Source of the DNA: CAZYTO01 sp964650405
Lineage (GTDB): Bacteria; Acidobacteriota; Thermoanaerobaculia; Gp7-AA8
Direction: 5' to 3'
Assembly: GCA_964650405.1 (NCBI GenBank)
Contig: CAZYTO010000121.1
Coordinates: 1-15,739, forward strand
Length of the DNA: 15,739 nucleotides
The position numbers and the translations under genes were made by a program. This document shows, piece by piece, positions 1-7,196 of the stretch (positions are counted from its first letter, which is position 1; every line of letters begins with the position of its first letter). The notes under the pieces are model-generated. The model made no database searches. It saw only the letters and a program-made list of their open reading frames with translations, and was not told the DNA's origin.

Positions 1-363
1 GGCGGTTCGAACAGTAGCTTGATCGCTCAGCAGCGTATCGAGGATCTGTCGGCGGGCTCGGTGGTCGACCGAAATGGTGGGGCAGTAGGGCTCGAGTATT
101 CCGGGCTCAACGCATTTATAGTTAGCGGTGAGATTACCGCCCACGAAACGGTACACTTCTGGGTTCATGATGGCGGCGCCGATGGTAACGGGCATTGCCT
201 CGCCAACCGCTGGCAGCACGACGGGCTTAATTGCCTCATGCATGAGCCATACGCTGGAGCGGGTTTGGCCGACGGACTTGTCGATCTGCATTATGAGTCC
301 AACGGTGCTGACAGTGAGTACATCACCATCCGTCGTGCCGCCGATCCGGTCTCTCAACACTGA
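1..363 (+). CDS. Partial protein with a zincin-like HExxH motif (3' end only)
   Basis: The frame is open from the left edge to a TGA at 361-363, so the true start lies outside the window. The visible 120 residues carry HETVH followed by a His/Cys-rich stretch (GNGHC, then LNCLMHE). This looks like the HExxH zinc site plus downstream ligands of a zincin-type metallopeptidase. The tail has an alternating pattern ending in SEYITIRRAADP. I do not recognise a named peptidase family, so enzymatic activity is inferred from the motif alone. The stop codon overlaps the ribosome binding site of the next gene (TGAGGAG), so the two are probably one operon with coupled translation. It could also be a structural domain with a degenerate zinc site. 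Confidence 0.6.
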   Translation, partial: GGSNSSLIAQQRIEDLSAGSVVDRNGGAVGLEYSGLNAFIVSGEITAHETVHFWVHDGGADGNGHCLANRWQHDGLNCLMHEPYAGAGLADGLVDLHYESNGADSEYITIRRAADPVSQH

Positions 364-374
364 GGAGTGCGTCG

Positions 375-1643
375 ATGAAACGAATTGCAGTCGCCATCTT
401 CCTGCTCGCACAAGTTGCATCGCTCGGCGTTCGTGCTGCTCAACCACTGGTCGCGACGCTCGAACTGGTGCCGGACTCGGCCCTCCCGGGCACGCCCGTC
501 GCATTTCGAATCACCTTTCTCAACCCTGCGGATACGCCTCAGACAGTGGTGAATGGTGTCTCCTTGAACGTCGATTCCTCGGCGGGCACTTTTACAGCTA
601 AAGCGGTTGACCGTAGAACGATCACGGAGTTGCCGGCGGGCCAGATGACCAAGTGCCATTCCGTCAACTGTTTGATCGTTCCAGCGCACAGCCAGCGGGA
701 ACTGTATATCGACGTCGATTCGGGAAGGGGGAACGACTTCTTCAACGATTCCCGTCTCTCTGTCCCGGGCACTTATGATCTCCGCTTGACACTATTTACA
801 CAGGACGGTACGCCCACCGCAGTACCCATCACTACCAACGTGGCGCGCCTCACCATCCGGCAGCCGAGTGGGAGTGACGCGGATGCGTGGCAGTTTCTGA
901 AGCAGGTAGCCGGTGGTCACAGCTGGACGTTCGACGACTGGGCCGCCCACGGAGCACTCGTTGCGAACGACTTGACCGCGAAGTACCCGACGTCGGCATA
1001 CGCAGCGTGGTTTGCACTTCTGGTGAACGTGCCGACGCTTGATGCACGATTGGCGCGTATCGACGCGGCTTTGGCGCTCACGCCGCCCGCAAGCCTCCGC
1101 GATGATCTCCTTTTGGCTAGAGCATGGGCCCTTGACATGGCGAGCGAGCACGCGTTGCTGTCGGATCGAAACGTTGACCAGTGTCTCTCATACGCCGACA
1201 TGGCGCGGGCGGCATACACTACGCTGCAACAGCAGGCGAGTTCGCAAATGATGAAGCAACGCGCCGCCGAGGGCCTGACTCACATCAACACCCGGACGAT
1301 GGCACAAGAGACGCTTGCCATGTACGCGCGTTCTGATCCCCCCGCACCGGGGCAGCTACAGCCGAAGGTTGAGTGTGTCACTGGCGGTAGCGGGAGTGGG
1401 TTCACCGCGCGCTTTGGCTATACGAATCCAAATAAGGCAACCAAGGTCATCCAGGTTGGAGACCTGAATCAAGTAACGCCGGCGCCGCATGACCAGGGCC
1501 AACCGCGAGTCTTCGCGGCCGGCGCCAAGTCAGGTGTATTCACAGCACGCAGTCCCGGTGGCCAATTGATCTGGCACCTCGATGGCGGCAAGGCCGTGGC
1601 GAGCGCAGACTTTCCGGTGAGATGTTCTGCCATTACGCCGTAA
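375..1643 (+). CDS. Exported protein of unknown function with C-terminal FGYxNPN-type domain
   Basis: A 422-residue protein. Residues 1-22 form a Sec signal peptide (MKR, hydrophobic core, cleavage near VRA-AQ). Residues about 25-165 resemble an Ig-like beta domain (start SALPGTPVAFRITFLNPADT). The middle, about 165-330, is helix-rich and Ala-rich, perhaps TPR-like. Residues about 331-420 match a recurring extracellular beta domain (ARFGYTNPN, then GQPRVF, then LIWHLDGG) seen at the ends of many secreted bacterial proteins. The ATG is fixed by a GAGGAG ribosome binding site at 362-367 that overlaps the stop of the upstream zincin-like gene. This suggests a secreted pair, perhaps a peptidase-like protein and a surface partner. 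The function is unknown. Confidence 0.8.
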   Translation: MKRIAVAIFLLAQVASLGVRAAQPLVATLELVPDSALPGTPVAFRITFLNPADTPQTVVNGVSLNVDSSAGTFTAKAVDRRTITELPAGQMTKCHSVNCLIVPAHSQRELYIDVDSGRGNDFFNDSRLSVPGTYDLRLTLFTQDGTPTAVPITTNVARLTIRQPSGSDADAWQFLKQVAGGHSWTFDDWAAHGALVANDLTAKYPTSAYAAWFALLVNVPTLDARLARIDAALALTPPASLRDDLLLARAWALDMASEHALLSDRNVDQCLSYADMARAAYTTLQQQASSQMMKQRAAEGLTHINTRTMAQETLAMYARSDPPAPGQLQPKVECVTGGSGSGFTARFGYTNPNKATKVIQVGDLNQVTPAPHDQGQPRVFAAGAKSGVFTARSPGGQLIWHLDGGKAVASADFPVRCSAITP

Positions 1644-1681
1644 AGCATGCCGAACACTGGTTCCAGCGTAATCGCAACTGC

Positions 1682-1897
1682 ATGACGGGTAACTTTCGTT
1701 GCGACGGCCCAAGGTTGCTCGTCCGGATCGGCGCGCTAAATGGCTGCACGGTGTATTACGACGTCGGCGCCTTCGCTTTAGTCGTCGCACCGGGCGGCGA
1801 TCGGTTTCGCGTCCGGGTAGACGGTGCTGAAGTTTCTTTGACCTTCATCCCACCGGTCGTGGATCTGGACTTCATTGCAGCCCGACGTCGGCCGTGA
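1682..1897 (+). CDS. Doubtful small ORF, unknown
   Basis: A 71-residue frame starts at ATG 1682, 38 bp after the exported-protein gene. Its residues alternate hydrophobic and polar (RLLVRIGALNG, VRVDGAEVSLTFI) like beta strands, so it could be a fragment of a larger beta-rich protein. There is no convincing ribosome binding site. Its last 26 bp overlap the opposite-strand small ORF at 1872-2012, which has better start signals. At most one of the two is likely real. The stretch 1644-1871 holds nothing else that I can recognise. Confidence 0.2.
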   Translation: MTGNFRCDGPRLLVRIGALNGCTVYYDVGAFALVVAPGGDRFRVRVDGAEVSLTFIPPVVDLDFIAARRRP

Positions 1898-2012
1898 CGA
1901 CGGAGCCGGGATCCTTGTACCAAGGCACTTCCCGCTCGCCGCCCGCGGCAGTCCAGGACACGGCCGCGACAGCAGCGCACACGAAGATGAGGGTCATCGC
2001 CCGCAGTCGCAT
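1872..2012 (-). CDS. Small secreted or membrane peptide, unknown
   Basis: A 46-residue ORF. Residues 1-22 read as a signal peptide or membrane anchor (MRLRAM, then LIFVCAAVAAVSW, then TAAGG), followed by about 23 polar residues. The start is supported by a GGGAGG ribosome binding site 5 bases before the ATG and a good -10 box (TATACT, complement of 2030-2035) just upstream. This spacing leaves a leader just long enough for that site. No convincing -35 is seen. The mature part (EREVPWYKDPGSV) is very short, so the gene may be the intact head of a protein truncated by a stop or frameshift. I do not recognise a family. Confidence 0.4.
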   Translation of the reverse strand: MRLRAMTLIFVCAAVAAVSWTAAGGEREVPWYKDPGSVVTADVGLQ

Positions 2013-2029
2013 GGATGCCTCCCGAGAAC

Positions 2030-2035
2030 AGTATA
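2030..2035 (-). promoter_or_regulatory. -10 box of the small secreted-peptide ORF
   Basis: Reads TATACT on the minus strand, 17 bases upstream of the ATG at 2012, with GGGAGG in between. The -35 region has no TTGACA-like match, so this is a partial promoter call. Confidence 0.35.
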
Positions 2036-2121
2036 GACACGACCGGCGACGGTGGCGGTTCTTCGCCATCACCTCGTTCGTCGTTGATTTCAGCATTCTT
2101 TCATGAAGTGAAAAGGGCCCA

Positions 2122-2133
2122 ACACCCGGGTGT
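2122..2133. repeat. 12-bp perfect palindrome
   Basis: ACACCCGGGTGT is its own reverse complement. The GGGTGT half also pairs with ACACCC at 2143-2148. It lies just beyond the detached DUF3303 3' end, followed on the minus strand by a run of four T. It could be an operator or a weak terminator. Confidence 0.3.
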
Positions 2134-2151
2134 CACGGGCAAACACCCGCG

Positions 2152-2267
2152 AGTCACCCTCTCCGCTGCAGCACCTCGGCAGTCTGCGCGTCCTCGAGGA
2201 CGGGAAGGATCTCCAGGTACATCAGGTCGCTCCACTGCAGGGCGAGCTCGGCCAGGGCCTGGGCGTC
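2152..2267 (-). pseudogene. Detached 3' end of a DUF3303 gene
   Basis: These 116 bp match 3341-3456, the 3' end of the intact DUF3303 gene, with 5 mismatches (about 96% identity). In the gene's frame the fragment encodes DAQALAEL through EVLQRRG and keeps the stop codon, but has no start. Four of the five differences are silent and one changes Phe to Leu. Its upstream side is fused out of frame to the end of the beta-helix pseudogene, whose TGA at 2266-2268 falls at the junction. It is a remnant of a paralogue whose 5' part was lost. Confidence 0.8.
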
Positions 2268-3257
2268 AATCGTGCCCGGCGACCCTCCTCTTTGCCGAGG
2301 CCGGCGTCGACGTCTCCTCCTCGACGGCTCCGATGTCGCACCGGCCGTTGAACGGGCGGGGCTGGCCGCGCTGGTCGGTGAGCAGCGTCTGGCCGGAGAG
2401 TCCGGCGCAGCCGGCGGGATTGCCGTCGTCGATGGCCAAACTGCCTTTGAAGGGGACGTGCGTCAGGGTCGGGCCGCCGTTGTCGGCGAGGCCGCTCAGC
2501 ATCGGCGAGACGACAACGCGGTCGCTGCTGATCAGCCCCGTGCAGGAACTGTTGATTCCGATGAGATTGTAGCCCGCCGAGGTGAGGACGCCGGCGCAAT
2601 CAGGATCGTACTGCCCGCCGCTATTGCCGGCCAGGATGGTATTGCGCAGAGTGATGAACGATCCCCCTCCGGGGTTGTAGACGCCGCCGTACGAGCGCGA
2701 GGCGTTACCCGTGATGGTGACGTTCCGCAAGTCGGTCGTGCCGTTCTGCGTTCGAAGAGCGAGGCGCTGATGGTCAGCGTCGCCGTAGAGCCGGCATAGA
2801 TGGCCCCGGCCGGACCGCTGGAGGTGTTGTTGGAAAACGTCGAGCTCTGCACGTTCATCGTGCCGAGGGCGCTCACGGCGCCACCTGCGGAGATGGTCGG
2901 GTCGGCATCGGAGGTGCCGGTCGTCGCATTCGCCGTGACGAGACAGTGATTGAAGCTCAGCGTCATCCCGGCCGGAAGCGTAACCGCACCGCCCTTGGCA
3001 AGGTCCGCGCGTCCGTGCTGCAGGGTGAGGTAATTGAGCGTCATCGGCCCTGCGGCCGTCGCCGAGACCTGGATCAGCCGTGTCGCATTGCCGCCGTCGA
3101 GAACGAACGCGGGTGGCGTAGCGACCGGTCCGTTGATGAGCGATCTCATCCCGGTCCCGATGACGTATGGAACGTGCCGACAACATAAATCCTCTGCGTA
3201 GAATCGGACGTGACAGGGCACACGAACACGAGGCTCGAACACGAGGCTCGTCGCCAC
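2266..3257 (-). pseudogene. Frameshifted choice-of-anchor Q / right-handed beta-helix protein
   Basis: Two overlapping minus-strand frames together encode one recognisable protein. The first (about 3149-2755) has FVLDGGNATRLIQV, LTLQHGRA and SSTFSNNTSSGPAGAIYAG. The second (about 2755-2266) has VTITGNASRSYGGVYN, LRNTILAGNSGG, GYNLIGINSSC, ADNGGPTLTH and DQRGQPRPFNGRCDIGAVE. These are hallmarks of secreted polymorphic-outer-membrane-type beta-helix proteins. The switch occurs near 2745-2760, where SASLFE runs directly into TTDLRNVTITGN. That is too short for a normal repeat turn, so a deletion removed roughly one coil and shifted the frame. No signal peptide can be found upstream of 3149, so the 5' end is also lost. 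The tail after GAVE is fused to the DUF3303 fragment. Confidence 0.75.
3224..3249. repeat. 13-bp tandem duplication
   Basis: GAACACGAGGCTC occurs twice back to back (3224-3236 and 3237-3249). It lies between the broken 5' end of the beta-helix pseudogene and the heptamer repeat. Confidence 0.6.
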
Positions 3258-3301
3258 TCATGCCTTGTCACTGATAGTCACTCATGCCTCATGCCGCCTC
3301 A

Positions 3302-3336
3302 GCACTCGGCACTCAGCACTCAGCACTCAGCACTCG
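3302..3336. repeat. Heptamer tandem repeat (GCACTCR) x5
   Basis: Five perfect 7-bp units, reading YGAGTGC on the minus strand. It begins 6 bp beyond the DUF3303 stop codon on the 3' side of that gene. The unit is short and spacer-free, so it is a simple tandem array and not a CRISPR. Confidence 0.8.
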
Positions 3337-3342
3337 GGGTAG

Positions 3343-3621
3343 TCACCCTCTCCGCTGCAGCACCTCGGCGGTCTGCGCATCCTCCAGGACGGGAAGGATC
3401 TCCAGGTACATCAGGTCGCTCCACTGGAGGGCGAACTCGGCCAGGGCCTGGGCGTCGTCACTCTCCAGCAGGTCGTAGCCGCCGCTGAAGTCGGCGCGGG
3501 TCCAGCGGCCGAGGAGCGTCGCGCCCTTGGGTGGGACGCCGCCGGTCTTCAGAAATCGCGCGATGCCTTCGTCGCGCGCCTTCGTGTCGGGTTTCCAGGA
3601 GAACGTCAGCATGAACTTCAT
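3343..3621 (-). CDS. DUF3303 family protein
   Basis: A 92-residue cytoplasmic protein starting MKFMLTFSWKPDTKARDEGIARF and containing GGVPPKGATLLGRWTRADFSGGYDLLES. This is the typical layout of the small alpha/beta-barrel DUF3303 family, whose biochemical role is unknown. The start at 3621 is chosen because MKFML is the family's usual N-terminus and a GAGAGGTGG ribosome binding site precedes it. A longer upstream frame has no support. Its last 116 bp are duplicated at 2152-2267. A GAGTGC heptamer array follows its stop. It has no obvious operon partner, because the EAL operon ends 220 bp upstream behind a hairpin. Confidence 0.85.
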   Translation of the reverse strand: MKFMLTFSWKPDTKARDEGIARFLKTGGVPPKGATLLGRWTRADFSGGYDLLESDDAQALAEFALQWSDLMYLEILPVLEDAQTAEVLQRRG

Positions 3622-3753
3622 GGTTGCCACCTCTCGTCTCGTTGTTGCCATTCCTACGCGCGCGAGAGGGCAGCGGATTTGCGGGACACGGAGCCGCGTC
3701 AACCGGGAGCAACGTAAATCAGAAGGTTGTCCTCGAAGCCACCAGCAAAGGGT

Positions 3754-3804
3754 TCACGCGGAGACGCGGAGGCAGGCAGTGCTTTTCTCGGCGTCTCCGC
3801 GTGA
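3754..3804. repeat. Long hairpin, 14-bp perfect stem
   Basis: TCACGCGGAGACGC (3754-3767) pairs perfectly with GCGTCTCCGCGTGA (3791-3804) around a 23-base loop. It sits 38 bp past the EAL stop codon. No T tract follows on either strand, so it is not a standard intrinsic terminator. It could protect the 3' end of the operon mRNA or be a dispersed REP-like element. Confidence 0.7.
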
Positions 3805-3841
3805 TGATCCCAGGTGGAATCCTCAGATTCTGCTTACGAAT

Positions 3842-4588
3842 CTAGATCCGCACTTCCGCCGCCCGCATCGGCCGCGCGAAGTAGAAGCCCTGCATGAGGG
3901 TGATGCCGTACTTGCGCAGGGTGGCCAGCGAGACGGCGTCTTCCACGCCCTCGGCGATGATTTCGGCGCCGAACTCGCGGGCCAGTTGGCTCAAGGCGGA
4001 AATGACGGCCTGGCGTTTGGGGTCGTTCGTGCAAGCTTCGACGAAGTAGGCGTCGAGCTTGAGGTAGTCGGGCTCGACGTCGAGGAGCATCTTGAAATTC
4101 GACTGGCCGAGGCCGACGTCGTCGACGGCGATCTTGGCGCCTGCGGCGCGGATGGCGGCCAGCGCGGCCAGGAAGCTGATGCCGTCCCAGGGCGGGGCGT
4201 GCTCGACGATCTCCACGGTCAGGCGGGACATGGCCACGTCGTAGCGGGCGGCCGTGGCGCGCAGGAACGGCACGAACGACGCGTCGCGGCCGAGCGTGGA
4301 GGCGTGGACGTTGATGGCCAGCCGCAGCGAATCCGGCAGCGCGCCCGATTCCTCGAGCGCGGCCGTGATGCAGGCCCGGTCCACGAGGCTCTCCTCACGC
4401 TTGAGGCGGACGTAGTCGAAGAGCACCCGGGCCGACTCGAAGTTCGTGCCCTTCGGGCCGCGGGAGAGGCACTCCACGCCGTGAAGCTGGACGTTGCCGT
4501 CGCCGTCGGAGACATCGACGATGGGCTGGAAGAGAGGCGTGATGCCGCCGGGCTGGAGGATGGTGTTGAGCGCCGAATGCTCAGTCAT
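3842..4588 (-). CDS. EAL-domain cyclic-di-GMP phosphodiesterase
   Basis: A 248-residue protein made of one EAL domain, which hydrolyses c-di-GMP to pGpG. The catalytic and metal-binding set is complete: E39 (ECL in place of EAL), N93, E126 and E129 (VEIVE), D156 and D157 (DDVGLG, a variant of DDFGTG), K177 (YLKLD), E213 (AEGVE) and Q233 (MQGFYFARP). The spacings between the later residues (30, 20, 36 and 20) fit those of active enzymes, so activity is expected. It has no membrane segment or sensor of its own. The gene starts 19 bp after the response regulator, so it is the likely output of the kinase/regulator pair. The altered DDFGTG loop may affect regulation or dimerisation. Confidence 0.92.
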   Translation of the reverse strand: MTEHSALNTILQPGGITPLFQPIVDVSDGDGNVQLHGVECLSRGPKGTNFESARVLFDYVRLKREESLVDRACITAALEESGALPDSLRLAINVHASTLGRDASFVPFLRATAARYDVAMSRLTVEIVEHAPPWDGISFLAALAAIRAAGAKIAVDDVGLGQSNFKMLLDVEPDYLKLDAYFVEACTNDPKRQAVISALSQLAREFGAEIIAEGVEDAVSLATLRKYGITLMQGFYFARPMRAAEVRI

Positions 4589-4607
4589 CGCGCTTCGTCC
4601 TGGCCGC

Positions 4608-5003
4608 CTATCTCTGCTCCAGCAGGGTCGTGGCCACGTTGGCGATCTCCATCATCGCCTTCGGCTTGTGCAGGAAGGCGTCGGCGCCGCGGTTGTACGA
4701 CTCGCGTTCGATCTCCGGCGTGCCGTAGGCGCTGAGCAGGATCACCCGGGTGTTGGCGCAGCGCTGGTGGACGTCGGCGACGATCTGCAGCCCTTCCACG
4801 CCGCCGATTCCGGTGAGGCGGAGGTCGGCGATGACGAGGTCGTAGGGGTAGTTGGCCAGGAGGGCCTGCGCTTCTTCGAGCTCGTGCGCGGCGTCGACCA
4901 CGAAGCCGAGGCCCTGAAAGTACTTGCGCATGGCCATCACGATCAGCTCCTCGTCGTCGACGATGAGGATGCGCTGCGCCCGGGCGTTCGTCGAAGCAGT
5001 CAT
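4608..5003 (-). CDS. Single-domain response regulator (CheY-like receiver)
   Basis: A 131-residue receiver with no output domain. The acidic pair is D16/D17 (LIVDDEE), the phosphoacceptor D60 (VIADLRL), the switch residue S91 (LLSAYG) and the conserved lysine K113 (LHKPK). The ATG overlaps the kinase stop codon by 4 bp (ATGA), so translation is coupled and the kinase at 5000-6985 is its likely phosphodonor. With no DNA-binding domain it must act by protein contact. The adjacent EAL phosphodiesterase is the obvious candidate target, but this is inferred from position only. Confidence 0.92.
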   Translation of the reverse strand: MTASTNARAQRILIVDDEELIVMAMRKYFQGLGFVVDAAHELEEAQALLANYPYDLVIADLRLTGIGGVEGLQIVADVHQRCANTRVILLSAYGTPEIERESYNRGADAFLHKPKAMMEIANVATTLLEQR

Positions 5004-6985
5004 GTGGTCTCGGAACCCGAAAACGGCTGGTAGCTGGGGAACCTCACCGTGAGGATGGCACCGCCGCTCTCAGCATTTGATGCACGAATAGTACCCCCAT
5101 GTTCCTCCACAATTCTTTGCACAATCGATAAACCCAGGCCAGTCCCCCCTCTACGCCGTGTAAAAAAGGGCTGGAAGATCCGGGGCAGGTCGTTGGCCGG
5201 GAAGCCCGGACCTTCATCCCGGACGGTGCACTCGATCTGGCCGTCGACGGCCAGGGCGCTGACGGTCACGGCCTGGCCCTCGATGGAATGCTGCACGGCG
5301 TTGAGGATGAGGTTCTCGAAGGCCTGGGCGAGGCGGGAGGCGTCCATGAGCATCGACAGGCGCGGATCCACGCGGGTGATCAGGTCCACGCTCTCCGAGT
5401 CGGCGGTGGGCCGCACGGTGTCCAGCGCCGAGGAGAGGACCTCGCCGAGCGTGCCCTCCTTCAGGTCCACGGTCCACGTCTTGCCGTAGGCGAGGAGGCT
5501 CTCCATGAGGCGGTTGAGCCGTTCCAGCCAGCGGCGGAGGACGGTGACGAGGTCGGAGATGTCGCCGTCGCTGGGGGCCAGGGCGGCCTCCAGGGCGTCG
5601 ACGGTGAGCTGCATGCCGAAGATGGGATTGCGCACCTCGTGGGCCACGCCTGCCACGAGCTCGCCGAGGGCCGCGAGCTGTTCGCCGCGGCGCACGGACT
5701 CCTGCAGCCGGACCACCGTCGTCGTTTCGCGCAGGGCCAGGATGGCCCGGGGAGCGCGGTCGTCGGGGTCGCGGTACCAGTTGGCGACGATGTCCCAGCT
5801 CCGGTCGCTGCCGGCCTGATACGCCTGGGCGTTGCAGGGTTGCTCGCTGTCGCGGACCGACTCGACGCAGCGGGCGGCGGTGATCCATGGCTCTTCGTCG
5901 TCCATGACGCCGAGCGCGCCGATGCGGTGGTCGATGACGTCGCTGTAGTTGTGGCGGCCGGCCAGCTCCCGTCCGGCACGGTTGAGCCTGCGCACGATGC
6001 CGTCCATGGAAGTGATGAAGATGGGCAGCTCGATGGCGTCGAAGGTGAGCATCCACTCCATACCCTTGCGCTCGAGCAGGTGCTGGAGCCGCCGGCGCTC
6101 GTCCTCGACGCGGCGGCGGGCGATGAGCCGGCCGAGGTCCGCGCCGAGGCGCAGCAGGGTTCGGGCCCGCGGGGCGCGGAGGGGACGGACGGCGCGGGTG
6201 AAGAGCTCCAGCACGCCGGTCAGGCGCGCCCCGTCGCGGAGCGGCACGGCCACGGCGCCGTGCAGCCCCATGTGTACGGTGAGCTGGTTGCGGATGATGT
6301 TGGTCTCGTCGAACAGGTCCGGCACCCAGACGATGTCGTCGCGCTCCCAGGCGTGACCGGGAAGCCCGCGCCCGCGGTGGAAGCGCATGCGGGCCACGCG
6401 CGTCCGGAACTCGGCCACGTTCGGCACGTCTTCGCGCGCGAAGAAGGCGTGGGCGATGAGCTCGTCCTCCTTCTCGTCGATGAACCAGAGGATGGCGCAC
6501 TCCCAGTTGTCGGATTCGCAGAGCAGCTCCAGCGAATCGGTGAGCGTCTCCTCCAGGATCTTGTCCGTCTCGACGAACAGGCGCGTCAACGACAGCTCGG
6601 AGAGGTCCTCGCGGGCCCGCCCGGCCTGCTCGGTGATGTCGTGCGCCGTGAAGGCGGCCGCCGTGACGTCGTTCTGCTCGATGACCGGGGCGCCGGTGAC
6701 GGCCATGATGTGCTGGACGCTGTCCACGACCACCCGGACCTCGCTGGACACCGTCCGTCCGCTGAGGGCGCGGCGCAGTACGTCCAGCCAGAGATCGTGC
6801 TCCCGCGGGTAGCGCTGCGGGTCGACGAGCTGATCGAGTGACATGCCCGCGGCCGGCGTCACGGCCAGGGTCTTCTCGACAATGCGCGTGAAGGGGTCGT
6901 TGAAGTGGAGGAGGGCCAGTTCCCGGTTCATGACCCAGGTCGGGTCCTGCGCGCTGGCGAGAACGGCGTCAAGGAGCGCAGACAT
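5000..6985 (-). CDS. Soluble PAS-GAF-PAS sensor histidine kinase
   Basis: A 661-residue kinase without obvious membrane segments. Order: PAS-like domain (about 5-120, ending in a PAC-like HDITEQ); GAF domain (about 130-290, with GRGLPGHAWE and VAVPLRDG); short coiled linker (290-310); second PAS (about 311-425); HisKA dimerisation domain with phosphorylated H449 in GVAHEVRNP; and HATPase_c with N box (ENLILNAVQHS, 557-567), G1 (DEGPGF, 590-595), F box (PFFT) and G2 (GGTGLGLS, 613-620). All catalytic motifs are intact. It should sense a cytoplasmic ligand or redox signal and phosphorylate the next-door receiver. The start at 6985 lies only 15 bp downstream of the tRNA-Arg gene and lacks a strong ribosome binding site. 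Confidence 0.93.
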   Translation of the reverse strand: MSALLDAVLASAQDPTWVMNRELALLHFNDPFTRIVEKTLAVTPAAGMSLDQLVDPQRYPREHDLWLDVLRRALSGRTVSSEVRVVVDSVQHIMAVTGAPVIEQNDVTAAAFTAHDITEQAGRAREDLSELSLTRLFVETDKILEETLTDSLELLCESDNWECAILWFIDEKEDELIAHAFFAREDVPNVAEFRTRVARMRFHRGRGLPGHAWERDDIVWVPDLFDETNIIRNQLTVHMGLHGAVAVPLRDGARLTGVLELFTRAVRPLRAPRARTLLRLGADLGRLIARRRVEDERRRLQHLLERKGMEWMLTFDAIELPIFITSMDGIVRRLNRAGRELAGRHNYSDVIDHRIGALGVMDDEEPWITAARCVESVRDSEQPCNAQAYQAGSDRSWDIVANWYRDPDDRAPRAILALRETTTVVRLQESVRRGEQLAALGELVAGVAHEVRNPIFGMQLTVDALEAALAPSDGDISDLVTVLRRWLERLNRLMESLLAYGKTWTVDLKEGTLGEVLSSALDTVRPTADSESVDLITRVDPRLSMLMDASRLAQAFENLILNAVQHSIEGQAVTVSALAVDGQIECTVRDEGPGFPANDLPRIFQPFFTRRRGGTGLGLSIVQRIVEEHGGTIRASNAESGGAILTVRFPSYQPFSGSETT

Positions 6986-7000
6986 CGGCAGGCGCGGAAG

Positions 7001-7075
7001 TGACCCCGAGAGGATTCGAACCTCCGACCAAGAGTTTAGGAAACTCCTGCTCTATCCGTGCTGAGCTACGGGGTC
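7001..7075 (-). tRNA. tRNA-Arg (anticodon CCT)
   Basis: A 75-nt cloverleaf on the minus strand. Acceptor stem GACCCCG / CGGGGTC, D stem GCTC / GAGC, anticodon stem GGAGT / ACTCT (one G-T pair) with loop TTCCTAA giving anticodon CCT, T stem GGAGG / CCTCT (one G-T pair) with loop TTCGAAT, and discriminator A. CCA is not encoded. It decodes AGG. The histidine kinase start codon is 15 bp downstream on the same strand, so one transcript may carry both. No strong promoter box is visible upstream. Confidence 0.97.
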
Positions 7076-7181
7076 CTATGTGCGCGGCCGCTACGTTAAC
7101 AGTCCAACCTCTCCGCCTGCAATGGGTTCGGCCACGATTGGCGCCGGATTCGCACTGGTTATTGAAAGTGTGATTCCGAGT

Positions 7182-7192
7182 GGGAGGGGTGG
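7182..7192 (+). promoter_or_regulatory. Ribosome binding site deciding a TTG start
   Basis: GGGAGGGGTGG ends four bases before TTG 7197. It favours this codon over the in-frame upstream start at 7080, which would put 39 extra residues before the lipoprotein signal. Confidence 0.6.
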
Positions 7193-7196
7193 TCCC

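Noticed and set aside
1756..2040. 94-residue minus-strand frame overlapping the small secreted ORF
   Set aside because: Arg/Ser/Thr low-complexity translation with no start signal; the overlapping frame with TATACT and GGGAGG is better supported.
3302..3336. CRISPR-like array
   Set aside because: The units are 7 bp, perfect and contiguous with no spacers; no cas genes are present.
3527..4735. 402-residue plus-strand frame opposite DUF3303, EAL and the receiver
   Set aside because: It crosses three real minus-strand genes and an intergenic hairpin, with no domain resemblance.
5288..6841. 517-residue plus-strand frame opposite the histidine kinase
   Set aside because: Same shadow effect; the opposite strand encodes an intact PAS-GAF-PAS-HisKA-HATPase protein.
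7001..7075. tRNA as an integration (att) site for a mobile element
   Set aside because: No integrase or duplicated tRNA 3' end is seen, and the 3' side leads straight into the kinase gene.
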